The notes beneath the pieces were generated by a model. It did no database searches. It was not told where the DNA came from and was given only the letters and a program-made list of their open reading frames with translations. Both the position numbers and the translations under genes were made by a program. Shown here piece after piece: positions 32,947-44,479 of a stretch of DNA of 64,000 nt. The stretch is from NCBI GenBank assembly GCA_036873135.1, contig JAPTYO010000008.1, forward strand, positions 34,250,761 through 34,314,760. The letters run 5' to 3'. Within the stretch, counting starts at the first letter, position 1. Every line of letters begins with the position of its first letter. The stretch is from Clarkia xantiana subsp. parviflora. Lineage: Eukaryota; Streptophyta; Magnoliopsida; Myrtales; Onagraceae.

Positions 32947-33541
32947 GCTCCCACTCAACATTTATTCTTCGATCCAGTCCAGCTTCTGAATTGTTCATAC
33001 GAGGTTTGTCGTGCGACCGACAGATACAACGCACATCGTGCTACTCATCGGTTAAGAGTGTTGTAACGTCCGCGGAATGTTGATTCCTAACCAGTTATCA
33101 AACTGTTACTTCTTTGTGCCGCGTTGTATCCCTGGTCAACTGTTATTCTCCAATTGCCTAGTTTCTACATAGGAACATTTCTCCAAGGCATCCGTACAAC
33201 AAGACTTCAACTAATATCTGGTTGGTGGCAACCTAGTGAATACAAGAGTCGGAGAATTACAAATGTACATGACCATCCCCATTGCTCATATCCTTAGTCA
33301 AACTCAATCGGTTTCCAGTACGTGGTCACTGGACCTTTTTGTTCGGGCACTGTGTTCGTACACTTGGAGGAAAACATTGAGCCCAACCTTAGATATAAGT
33401 TGTAAGTGGTAATGATACTTCAGGTACTCCTTCATTAAGCACCCGGGATCAATCACACTCAAGGTGAAAAAGTTTGCGCCCATCAGAATCTCAAAAGATT
33501 CCACCTAGCACAACCGAGCCTGACCCCATGGTCGAACATGG
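32947..33541 (-). other. Polypurine tract and 3' noncoding region of E, first part
   Basis: Begins GCTCCCACTCAAC and continues the family's long 3' noncoding segment. It stops at GTCGAACATGG, where F entered, and resumes at 41978. No gene. Confidence 0.75.
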
Positions 33542-34142
33542 TGTTGGATTACGGGGCTAAATACTACGGAAACATAAACATGGTACAGGCTAGTAATCAC
33601 TATTACGCGGCGAAATATGCGCACATACCTTAATCGCTTTCCGTAGTCCCAAGATCTTGCTGAAAGGAGTTCTCGATCCACCGGACGGAACCCACAGAGG
33701 TTCTTGTTAAGGAATCCCTACGCGATATAGTCTCCACAGCAAAGCCTCTGATCGATTCTTGGCAGGGACGGATCTCCGGAGTGTTTGCTCAAAGAAAATT
33801 GGCACACCCTTGGTGGTTGTGTAGGTTCGGCCAAAGTAGTAGTATTTAGAGTGGAGGGTTTTTCTCTCAAATCACCACAAAGAAAGAATTGTGAATTACA
33901 TAAATAAAATCCCTAACACTCCCTATTTATAGGAGGAGTAAAGTGGACAAAAGTACACTTTGCCCACTCCAATAATTCGGCCGGCCTAGTGTATAAGGGA
34001 GGCCCAATTTTGGGCCTATCATGTCAATTAGGATTTGGGTCAAGCCCAATTTCCCTAATGTGACATTTACCCAATTGTATTAGGTAACATATACATATTA
34101 ATGGGCTTCCATTTACGATGCCCAATCACCATATGCTAACAG
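33542..34142 (-). repeat. 3' LTR of element F
   Basis: 601 bp, TGTTGGATTACGGGG to TATGCTAACA. GCTCCCACTCGCCGG (polypurine complement) follows directly. Confidence 0.95.
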
Positions 34143-34990
34143 CTCCCACTCGCCGGAATGGGAGGGTGCCTGTTAATGTATTGTTGTCCAAATCGCAGCA
34201 ACATTTCAGTCTTCTGATCTTGCCCCTGCCTCCGAATAGCTCATAGGAGGTTTGCCGTGCGACCGGCGGATACAACAAGCATTGTGCTACTCATCTGTTA
34301 GGAGTGTTGTAGCGCCCGCGGAACGTTGATTCCCTATCTCAAATCAACCTGTTAAAAACATCAAATTGTATTGCGCTGTATCCTGGGTAACCTGTTAATT
34401 CTCCAATTGCCTAGTTTCCACATAGGAATACTTCTCCAAGGCATCTGTACAATTATTCCCAACCTTCAATTAATATCCGTTTGGTGGCCACCTAGCACAA
34501 CCGAGCATGACCCCATGGTCGAACATGGCACGCGTAGTATGAAGCACGCGTCAAAAGCATACCCGAACATCGTCAGGTGTGGGATATGTCAATAATGCTA
34601 TCGCATATTTCATCTGGCCCAGAATGTGGTTAATGACGAACAGAGTTCATCACGACGATGTGCAAAACGAAGATCATCTCGTGTTACTCCGAAACCAAAT
34701 GATCGTTTTTGCGTAACCAAGTTTGTCTCCCTGGTTCTTAGCCAGTCTCGTTACAGTAGAGGTCCCCCTCTCCTACAAGACGACCGTGCCCGTGTGGCAA
34801 GGCAAGGCCCACATTCAACATAATTTAGGCAGAGGATTGCGTCCTCCTACGACTTAGTTTATAGACCGTAAAATCCGATGTAATCAAACATTATGACGTC
34901 GATGAATCATAAACTCGAATTGCAATTCTCTCATTTATCAAAAATGTAACTTTCAAATATCAAAATGTTATCAAAGATACACGCCCACAT
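34143..34990 (-). other. Polypurine tract and 3' noncoding region of F
   Basis: Same organisation as in C, somewhat shortened near 34490 (GGTGGCCACCTAG runs straight into CACAACCGAGC). No gene. Confidence 0.75.
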
Positions 34991-37547
34991 TTAAACCCTA
35001 CGTAATCCATGCATTTTAACATGCTTTTCAAATGTCTCCTTGTGTAATGGTTTAGTTAATGGGTCCGCTACCATGTCATCAGTGGGCGAGTATTCTAAAG
35101 TGATTATATTATCTTCTACCATTGATTTAGCATAATTATATTTCACATCAATGTGTTTAGTCCTACTATGGTACTTTGGATTCCTTACTGCCGCAATAGC
35201 TGCCTGACTCTCAGAGTACACCTTCACAGTCTTACTCCCGACATCGTCACCAAGCAGTGTAGTAGGAAGCCTTTTTGGCTAGGAATTATGATTCCATCAT
35301 AGACAGCGCGACACATGATTGATTATTGCTCGTCCATGAAATGGCGGCATTAGAAATGAGAAACACTCCTCCTGTGGTGGACTGGCGATCGCCTGGATCG
35401 CCGGCATGGTCGGCGTCACTGAATCCGGTCAATTGTAATTTCCAGCCCTCATAGCACAGTATGTATTTAGCAGTACCTTTCAGATATTGTATTATCCGCT
35501 TTACCGCTTTTAAATGTTGATAGCCAGGGTCTGATAGGAATCTTGCTACTAGGCCCACAGCGTAACAGATGTCCGGACGAGTGCAAAGCATGGCATAGAT
35601 GAGACTTCTGACCATGCTTAAATACTCTGCACTCCTCATCTGTTCACGCTCTTGCTGGTTCTTCGGGCCGTCACACTTTGACAATGCACACACGAATACT
35701 TCCGGCGTCTCCACGGGTTTGGCATCTTGTAATCTAAACATTTTCAACAGTTTGTTGATGTAGGCTTCATGAGATAGACATAACCTCCGGGTGGCACGAT
35801 CTCTAGCAATTTTAATGCCCAAGATGTACGTAGCATCTCCCATTTCTTTCATCTCAAATACAAATGCCAACCAGGACTTTGATTCATGCATGAAACTCAC
35901 ATCGTTCGCAGCAATGAGTATGTCATCCACGTATAAAGTTAAGATGACGTACTTAGACTCAGAGGTCTTTGTATACACGCATGGATCCTCGTGGAGATTC
36001 ATGAATCCGTTTCCAAGGATTTCCTCTTGGAATCTGCGGTACCACTGCCGAGACGATCGTTTAAGACCGTAAATGGATCCTTGGAGTTTACAAACTTTAA
36101 GTTCGTTACCAGGATTAGTGAACCCCTTCGGTTGCTCCATATAGATCTCTTCCTCCAGGTTTCCATGGAGGAATGCAGTCTTAACATCCATTTGGTGCAG
36201 CTCTAGATCAAGGCTTGCAACCAGGGCTAGTATTGCCCTGAATGTGGTGTACCGCACAGTAGGGTTGTCAACGGGGCGGGGCGGGTATCGCTAGCCCCGT
36301 ACCCGCCCCGCGGGTCGAGATGGTCGAACCGTACCCGCCCCACACAGTTCGCTTGGCGGGGCGGGTCGACCCGCGAGTCACCTATTAGTGGTACATAATA
36401 TATTATTAGCAATTTAAACCCTAAATTCTATATTTACCATATACAAATTCAATTAAATTTTAAATCACAAATAATAAATTTAACTTCAAATCCAAATACA
36501 AGTCACAAATCCTAATTATTTTAACTATGTATTATATTACACCTATATAGTTTTATATAAATACGTGTAATATATATATAAATTATCCACATACGGGGCG
36601 GGTCGGGTCAACGGGGCAGGGCGACCCCAAAACCGTACCTGCTCCACGGGTCACGGATCGCGGGTCAACGGGTCAAAATCGGGGCAGGGCCCCGCGGGTC
36701 ACGGATTACCCGTGACCCGTTGCCACCCCTACCGCACAGTCGATGAGTATATTTCATCAAAGTCCACTACGTGAAGCTGGGTGTATCCTTTCGCAACTAG
36801 TCGGGCTTTGTATCGCTCGACATTTCCATCAGCAGTGAGTTTCAGTTTCAGAACCCACTTAGCCCCTATGGCCCTACGATTAGCAGGTAAATCAACTAAA
36901 GACCATACAGAATTGGCTTTCATTGAGGCGATCTCTTCCTCCATTGCTTTACTTCATTCCTTCGCTTGAGGTCTTTTCAACGCTTGTTGAACCGTTATCG
37001 GTTCGTCAACAGAAGTTAGGGTGAATATCTTACCCTTCTCGATGGGATACTTCTTGGGAGAAGTTCGATGCCTTTGACATCGTCTAGGTTCGTTAGTCCC
37101 ATTTTGAGTCTGAACGTTGCTCCCACTCGGGATAATGCTTTCTATCGGAGCATTACTCCCACTAGGTACAAGGGCAGTGCTAGGACCTTGACCTACAACT
37201 TTTCTTGGACGACCTCTTGGTCTCGGGATTGTACCTCCGAGATTAATTCCTTGATCATTAGGACCTGGAACCAAGTTGGTTGATCCACTCCCACTAGGAA
37301 CAATGGATAGTTGTGGTATTATTGGATTTTCATCCAGCGGTCCGGCTACGTGATTATCAGGTTCAACTTGATTCGCACCTGCAACAACAGTGATTTGTAT
37401 GGTAGGATTGTCTCCTCCCATTGGATTTACTATGAAAACGTCTCCATCCTCATTTACCATTTCATTCACTTGCGTTGCTGCCTCAAATCTCCCACTCGAA
37501 ATAAGTGGGACCTGACCATCATCGTTATTCTGCTCCAATTCGATCAA
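34991..37547 (-). pseudogene. Copia spacer-RT-RNase H, element F (interrupted by a transposon)
   Basis: Spacer 36954-37547 (RPRGRPRKVVGQG, RRCQRHRTSPKKYPI); an in-frame TGA near 36952 stands where TGG would be expected; RT from MEEEIASMKANSVW to YVDDILIAAND (35286-36944); RNase H end 34991-35227 (YHSRTKHIDVKYNYAKSM..KHVKMHGLRRV). The RT is split at 36260-36731 by a 472-bp insert plus an 8-bp duplication (480 nt, a multiple of three), and the reading frame matches on both sides. A deletion near 35283 removes part of RNase H. Apart from the insert, this is the best preserved RT of the family here. Confidence 0.9.
36260..36731. mobile_element. hAT-type miniature inverted-repeat element in the RT of F
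   Basis: 472 bp, flanked by the exact 8-bp repeat CCGCACAG (36252-36259, 36732-36739). The ends are TAGGGTTGTCAACGGG and, reversed, TAGGGGTGGCAACGGG. Next to each end are GC-rich arms (GGGGCGGGGCGGGT and its counterpart); the centre is AT-rich with no frame. An 8-bp duplication and (T/C)AGGGGTGGCAA-like ends fit the hAT superfamily. It needs a transposase from elsewhere. Confidence 0.9.
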
Positions 37548-38120
37548 GACTTTGTCTGTTTTGATTTAACCAAGCATTTGAAAATTCTTCCTCAAGGAAT
37601 GTAACATCTCATGTTCGACCACAGCACCATTAACCCAAGATAATTTAAACATGTATCCTCTAAGAGTAGTTATCGTACTCTCGGTTCGAATACTTGTTTA
37701 ATGCGCAAATTAATTTTGCATGATGATAAGCTTTACCTCGCTATCATTCCCTTTTAGCTTTTATGGTGTCGTGTTTGACCAATTTTTTTGGAACATAGTT
37801 CTACATTGTTGTGAGTCAACTTCTTTTCATCCCATAGGGAATGTCGGTGGTAGAACTCTGACATTATGTTTTCAAACCATGCCAGTTGAAGTGTGTTATC
37901 GATATGAGTGTCTTGCCAAACTACCCGTTCAAGGCGTTTAGTGGGAGAGTCATTTTACCGACATCATCCTTTTTCATTTGCTAATTCATCTCAAAGACTT
38001 ATCCATCTCTAAACTGTGCATTGGCCTTTTGGCTTATGCGTCAGTTGATACTTTACGAGTTCGTGGTAGCTTGTGAAGTATACCTCTTTTCGCCGTATAA
38101 ATATTAAATGAATTATTCCC
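37548..38120 (-). pseudogene. Integrase 3' remnant, element F
   Basis: Follows C (12990-13510) block by block (TCATGTTCGACCACAGCACC, TGGGAGAGTCATTTTACCG) and E's integrase more distantly. There is no open frame and no catalytic residues. Confidence 0.55.
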
Positions 38121-38686
38121 AAAGGGAGGAAAATAAAAATATCGGCATTCATTCATTAAAACACTTTATCATTAAATTCATACTCTGAAACGATGTGTTC
38201 CGTCTTTCGAGGTACAAGCGCCCGTGGCACCTATTCCAGGATTAACCCATGGTATAAATCGTTTTGTTTCCAAAACTCAATTTAATTTAATCCAATCGGT
38301 GTCGCACATGTTCATCATTACGTAATTTATCATATAATGGAGTACTAACAAATAAGAAAGATATAAATGTTAATTTAAAGCAATTCATCGAACAGCAATA
38401 ACGAGATCAAACAGCTCAGTGAATATGGATAATCAATACTCGGTCCAAGCATTTGTTATATGCTTAAAAAGAAACGGTTCCATTGTATCAAATAACTTAT
38501 CATCTTAAACTGAAAAATTGAAAGGTTCTAGCAAGTAAACACAAAGACTATCGTCTAATCTTTATTATTCCGGGGCATCCTCCTTCAGGTCTGCGTCGAT
38601 TCTGCTTCTCGGTTCTGTAATTCAAAAGGGTGAATTGAATTACTCTCGAGTAAGAAGAACCCAAGGAGAATTTATGTCTTTAATTA
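38121..38686 (-). other. Noncoding module after gag, element F
   Basis: The first 250 bp match A, B and C (ACTCTGAAACGATGTGTTCC, ATGGAGTACTAACAAATAAG). The gag-proximal part is different. On minus, gag's last codons run into CCTAAG|GTACGC, a splice-donor-like site; TTGAATTACAG (near 38620) could be an acceptor. An AATAATAAAG stretch lies near 38560. Confidence 0.6.
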
Positions 38687-39559
38687 TTATTTCTCAGTGC
38701 GTACCTTAGGAGGATTGGTACAGGCAGCAGCCAGGTGGCCTTTCACACCACACCAGAAACACGTTCGAGATTCCTCTATACGTGTCTGTTTTGCTTGTCT
38801 TTTATTGCCACCAGACTGCTTGCGTTTGAACTTTCTCTGAGGTTTCAGAGTCATAGACTTTTCAGCCTTATTCTGAAAGCCTTTGCTTTTCCTCTTGTGC
38901 TTACCCTTTTGCTCAACTGGTGTGGAGGATGCAATATGCATTTTCGTTTTAAGCTTTTCAGCCCTGAGACGATCCTCCTCCAGCTCGAGATGAACTCGCA
39001 CCTTATCGAGGTTATCGAGTTGAGTGGCATGGGTAAGGTGCATTTTCATGCTATTCCAAGAGTCAGGCAAAGAACGGATCACACATTGGACTTTCTGTTC
39101 CTCAGACAGGTTTTCTCCTGCCTCCTTTAGTTCAGCAATCATGTTAGACATATGCCTGATATGCTCCTTCATCGTATGCTTGGGGTTCATCTTATAGGTT
39201 TCTAAAGCTATGTTTAATGACCGCTTATGGGCTGTGGTGTATACACCAAACCCTGCCTTAAGACCGTCCCACAGGTCTATGGCAGACTCCAAGTGATCAT
39301 ACCTGTAGAGTATGCCATCCTCCAGCATCGACAACAAGGCGGAATGGATTTCCTGATCCTTAGCATCCCATTCATCGTGGAATTTCTTCAGATCGGTCGT
39401 AAGGTCTCCCTCCGGCCTAGCATGTTTTGTAGTCAGATGCTCCAAACCTCTCATTTCAGTAATTACCATCTTCGCGCGCTTGTACCATATCTTATAATTA
39501 TTGTTATTCAATCTAACTCCCTTGTTCATTTGGGAGATAACATTGCTGATCGCAGCCAT
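38687..39559 (-). CDS. gag: Intact copia gag of element F
   Basis: 290 codons from ATG 39559 (MAAISNVISQMNKG); the frame extends four codons upstream, but MAAIS is the more usual start. It shows the copia gag plan: NNNNYKIWYKRAK near the start, DLWDGLKAGFGVY in the middle, then RMK-type and SLPDSWNSM motifs, a Lys-rich stretch, and a CCHC zinc knuckle CFWCGVKGHLAAAC near the end for binding RNA. It is the only full-length frame among the copia elements here. No protease follows, so its product would not be processed by F itself. Splicing at AAG|GTACGC could alter the last residues. Confidence 0.85.
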   Translation of the reverse strand: MAAISNVISQMNKGVRLNNNNYKIWYKRAKMVITEMRGLEHLTTKHARPEGDLTTDLKKFHDEWDAKDQEIHSALLSMLEDGILYRYDHLESAIDLWDGLKAGFGVYTTAHKRSLNIALETYKMNPKHTMKEHIRHMSNMIAELKEAGENLSEEQKVQCVIRSLPDSWNSMKMHLTHATQLDNLDKVRVHLELEEDRLRAEKLKTKMHIASSTPVEQKGKHKRKSKGFQNKAEKSMTLKPQRKFKRKQSGGNKRQAKQTRIEESRTCFWCGVKGHLAAACTNPPKVRTEK

Positions 39560-41510
39560 CGATAAATACAATATTGATAATCATGCATAATCAGTGAGAC
39601 AGTAACATTTTGAGAAAGAATTGCATACATCGGATATCTATTAAGATGGAATACGACTAATAATGATTCATCAGCCATCTAAACCAACCGACCGCAGTAA
39701 ACCGAGGGAAGGGGTTCGTGAAAGAGTTCACATTATTGTCGTCTTCAATCCAATAGATCAGTCTCTTAAAACGGTTTTATCCGCATATTAACGGAACGAG
39801 AATTTTAAAATAAGCATACCCGATCTTGGCTTTCCTAAGGCCCTTTTGTATTTGAAAAATATTTCGAACTTACGCATGCATATACAATTTTACTTCACAA
39901 GTAAATCATCATAGCAAGCCAAATTCATCATCCAAACCACACATCATGCACACGCGTCATGCGTCTAATGTTCCGAGGAACTCATGCTAGCATATACATA
40001 ATTCTACTTTCTAAGTAAACTATCGCATGCAGCTACATCCTCAACAGTCAAGCATGCGTGTCATACATGAAACTTCCACATCAAACATGCACATTTGGCG
40101 ACTGGCTTTTGTTTTTAAAATATTTAAAATAATAGGGGGCTGACTTGCAATTCATGCTTACAATTAATCATGCGCGTTTCTAGACATGAATCCTAGGCAA
40201 TCGCAACCATCATAACATGTCTGTCCTAGTGCGCAAACCATATATTTAACCAGGGCTCTGCCCCCAACATCCAGCTAGCTTGACATAGTCAAGACAACAT
40301 TTCTAATAAATATATGCGACGAAAAGTAAACAATTGCAATTCAGCCCTCTAATTAATCCAGTCACAAAATCATGCATTTCAGAGATCCATCCCCATAATC
40401 GAAACTAGGCATTAAGGTTTAATTAAAAAGTGATTTTAAACCTTCGAGCACTGTGTACACTATTTAAAGTTCGAAAACATTTGGATCATAAAACTTGACC
40501 ATCCCATTTTATTAATTGACTTGAATTCAATTTTGAAAAATCTGGTTCGTTTCAGTCAATTTCGATTCAATCCGGTTCAGTTCGGTTCCATAAAATCTTA
40601 TTCGGGTTCGGACCGGTTTTATTTAAAATCTTTTTCGGTCTGAGCCGGTTCAATAAAATAGGATTTTGGTTCGGTTCAACACTCAAAACCGGTTCGGTAA
40701 GATCCACTTGGTTACCCCGGTTTGACCCGACCCGACCCGACTAGGTCGAACCGATTAAGAAAACCCTGTTTGGTTCAATCCGCTCCGGTTTTGCAAATTG
40801 GACCGGCCCACTAAACCCATAGGGTTCAGCCGAAATAAATCTTGTGGGCTAAGTAAGGTTTTAAAGTCCACTAAAAACTTAACTTAACCATCAGTTAATA
40901 TTGACTATGTAAAATAATTTTCAATATTGCATATATATATATATAAAATTTCGGCCACATCTATATATATAAATTTATTGTCAAGATTCTATCTATAAGA
41001 TGTAAATCAATCAACAATATATATATTTATTTAGTTATTTATTTATTTTCAATATCTTTAATAAGGAAACAAATACACTGACAATATATTTTCTTAATCT
41101 TTTAGGTAACTAAATCTATCAATAATATCTTTATCCCTATAACTTAGCTAGATATATTGATAGTTATATATATTTCTATATATTAATGTGAACAAATCAA
41201 TATATTTCCAATTATAGATATATTGTCACCTTTAATAAAAATTAAAATATGGTAAACAATATTAATATATATTTCGACTGAAATATGTTAACTTGGGGCT
41301 TGAGAAATTAAAAAATTTACCTTGAAAGTCCCCTTGGAAATAAGTGGTCAAATTTCAAAATCAAATTTTACTAAGATCTACAATCCAATGTTTGATTTTG
41401 ATAAAAGTCACGTTTTCTTGAAGATCATAAACATCAAATTTTACTAAAAACATAATGAATATTTCGGCACAAACAATTATAAAAATAGGAAATTTTAAAT
41501 TTTCACTATT
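39560..41510 (-). other. Leader region of element F
   Basis: Noncoding. It contains CCCGATCTTGGCTTTCC (about 39820), GGTTCGG/CCGGTTT words (40510-40810) and short TA runs. The primer-binding site and the start of the LTR are deleted near 41510 (CACTATT|TCGATCCACC). Confidence 0.75.
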
Positions 41511-41977
41511 TCGATCCACCAGACGAAACCCGTAAAGGTTCTTGTTAAGGAAGCCCTACGCGGTATAGTCTCCACAGCAAAGCCTCGGATCGATTCTTGG
41601 CAGGGACGGATCTCCGGAGTGTTTGCTCAAAGCAAATTGGCACACCTTTGGTGGTGGTGTAGGTTCAGCCGAAGTTGTAGTATTTAGGAGGAGGGTTTTT
41701 CTCTCAAATCACCACAAAGGAGGAATTGTGAATTACCTTAATAAAATCCCTAACACTCCATATGTATAGGAGGTGCAAACTTGACATAGTCTACTTTGCC
41801 CACTCCCATAATTCAGCCGGCCTAGTGTATAAGGGAGGCTAAATTTTGGGCCACTCTTGTCAATTGGGATTTGGGTCAAGCCTAATTTCCTTATTGTGAC
41901 ATTTACCCAATTGTCTTAGGTAACATATACATATTAATGGGCTTCCATTTACGGTGCCCAATCACCATATGCTAACA
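41511..41977 (-). repeat. Partial 5' LTR of element F
   Basis: Matches 33675-34142 of the 3' LTR from TCGATCCACC to ATGCTAACA; about 130 bp at the primer-site end are missing. Confidence 0.85.
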
Positions 41978-42421
41978 TGTGGCGCCCGCAGTAAGAAGTG
42001 CGCGTCGATAGCATAACCTGAGCTTACATATTGTCAGGAGTGGGAAATGTCATACAAAATCGCAAATTTTCATCTGGCCCAGAATGTGGTTGTTGACGAA
42101 GAGAGATCATCACGGCGATCCGCAAAACAATGATCATGTCGTGTAACCCCGAAACCAAATGATCGTTTTGCTTAACCAGGTTTATCTTTTGAAACACCAT
42201 GGTTCTCAGCCGATCTTGACATGCTAGAGGTTCCCTCTCCATCAAGAAGACTGTTCTTGTGTGACGAGGTAAGGCCCACATTCAACATATTTTATTCGGA
42301 GGTTAACACTCCAACGACTAGTTTGTAGACCGTAAATCCGATGTAATTCAGCCATTATGACGTCGTAAAATCATAAAATCAAATTGCAATTCTTTTATTT
42401 AAAATTTCAAAGCTCAAAATG
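41978..42421 (-). other. 3' noncoding region of element E, second part
   Basis: Continues from 33541 (TGTGGCGCCCGCAGTAAG corresponds to CATGGCACGCGTAGTA elsewhere). It ends near the RNase H stop. No gene. Confidence 0.7.
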
Positions 42422-44472
42422 TTATTGACACAATACAAGAATCCTAAACCCTGCACACTCCAAGCATTTTGACATGTTTTTTGTTTCGAAAACTTCCATA
42501 TGTAAAGGTTTTGTCAATGGGTCTGCCAACATACTCTCAGAGGACAAGTATTTAGATGTGATCAGTTTGTCTTCTACAATACTCTTCGCATAATTATATT
42601 TAACATCTATATGTTTCGTCCTACTATGGTACTTCGGATTCTTAAATGCCACTATCGCTGCTTGAATGTCAGAGTAAATCCTCATAGCCTTACTCCCGTC
42701 CTCGACGTCGAGCAGAGCAGTCAAGAGTCTCATTAGCCAAACAACATCCTGTGCATTCATAGAGAGAGCTACAAATTCGGATTCCATCACAGACAGCGCG
42801 ACACAGGATTGCTTCTTGATCATCCATGAAATGAAAGCTTTAGCAAGGAGAAATACTCCTCTCTGAGGTGGACTTACGATCATTCGGGTCGCCACCATGG
42901 TCGGCGTTAGTGAACCCGTCAACTTAAGATTACTACCCTTATAGCACGGTCTGTATTCGGCAGTACCTTTCAGATATCGAATAATTCGTTTCACGGCTCG
43001 TAAATGTTGATATCCAGAGTCTTATGGAAACGTGCTACTAAGCCCACAATGTAACAGATATCCGGACGAGTGCATTGCATGGCGTACATCAGACCACCAA
43101 CCATACTGAGGTACTCTTCACTTTTCATCTATTCACGCTATGCCTAGTCTTTTGGGCCCTCACGCTTCGACAGCGCGCACCCAAACACTATCGGCGTATC
43201 CACGGGTTTGGCATCTTGGAGATCGAAAATTCTCAACATTTGTTGATATATGCTTCTTGAGAAAGACATAATTTACTAGCAGCCCGATCCCTAGCAATCT
43301 TAATGCCTAGGATGTACGTGGCTTCTCCCATATCCTTAATCTCGAATATAGATGCCAGTCAGGGCTTTGATTCATTCAAATAGCTCACGTCGTTCGCGGC
43401 AATGAGTATGTCATCGACGTAAAATGTAAAGATAACATACTTCGACTCAGAGGTCTTCGTGTACACGCAGGGATCCTCGTGAAGATTCACGAATCTGTTG
43501 CCAACGATTTCCTCGTGGAACCTGCGGTACCATTGCCGAGACGATTGTTTAAGACCATATATCGATCTTTGGAGTTTACAAACTTTACATTCGTTCCCAG
43601 GGGTTACGAAACAATCTGGTTGCTCCATGTAGATCTCTTCCCCATGTTCCCATGAAGGAATGCAGTCTTAAAATCCATTAGGTGCAGCTCCAGATTGAGG
43701 CTCACAACCAGGGCCAGGATGGCCCGGACTGTGGTGTAACGCACAGTCGGTGAGTTTGTCTCATCAAAGTTCACTCTTTGGAGTTGGGTATATCCTTTCG
43801 CAACCAATCGAGCTTTGTAGTGCTCAACGCTTCCATAAGTGGTGAGTTTCAATTTCAGAACCCACTTTGCCCCTATAGCTATACGGTTAGCAAGCAAATC
43901 AACTAACGACCATACCGAATTGGCTTTCATAGAGGCGATCTCTTCCTCCATTGATTTCATCCATTCCTTAGCTTGAGTTCCTTTCAACGCTTGTTTAACC
44001 GTTGTCGGTTCATCAACCCAAGTCGGGGTGAAAAATTCACCCTTCTCGATGGGATATTTTTTGGAGAACTTCGGTGCCTTTGAGTACGTCTAGGCTCAAT
44101 ATTCTCATCTTGAACTTTAACTACACTCCCACTAGGAACAATGCTCCCACTGGGAACAAGAGCGTTTCTTGAACCTTCACCTACAAATTTTATTGGACGA
44201 CCTCTTGGTCTCGGGATTCTACCTCTGAAATGAATTCCACGGTTACTAGGACCAGGAACCAAGTTGGTTGTCCCACTCCCACTATTACCAGCAGGTAGTT
44301 GAGGAATTATAGGATTCTCATCCAACAGTTCAGCAACATGATGATCAGGCTCCACTTGATTTGCACCCGCAACAACAGTGATCTGTGTGGTTGGATTGAC
44401 TCCTACCACTGGATTTATTGAGAAAATGTCTCCATTCTCATTTACCATGTCGTTCACTGGTGTTGCCGCCAC
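42422..44472 (-). pseudogene. Copia spacer-RT-RNase H, element E (broken)
   Basis: Spacer 43984-44472 (NLVPGPSNRGIHFRGR, SGSIVPSGS). RT 43604-43987 carries MEEEIASMKANSVW and KARLVAKGYTQLQ, and RT 43359-43628 carries SIYGLKQSSRQWYRRF and FYVDDILIAANDVSY. RNase H is at 42422-42994, with an indel where TGFSDADHGGD should be and an otherwise good C-terminus (YHSRTKHIDVKYNYAKSI). At least three frame changes prevent a complete enzyme. Confidence 0.9.
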
Positions 44473-44479
44473 AAATCTC

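Larger units (their letters stand above)
33542..41977 (-). mobile_element. Ty1/copia element F, inserted in the 3' noncoding region of E
   Basis: Left LTR 33542-34142, right partial LTR 41511-41977. Flanks CATGG (33537-33541) and TGTGG (41978-41982) look like a decayed duplication. The flanking DNA is continuous with the uninterrupted versions near 3880 and 34527 (GTCGAACATGGCACGCGTAG), which supports this insertion point. F has an intact gag, a nearly complete RT interrupted by a miniature transposon, and no protease or integrase N-terminus. Confidence 0.85.

Noticed and set aside
41978..41982. Perfect target duplication for F
   Set aside because: TGTGG against CATGG has two mismatches; the insertion point is supported by continuity of flanking sequence instead.
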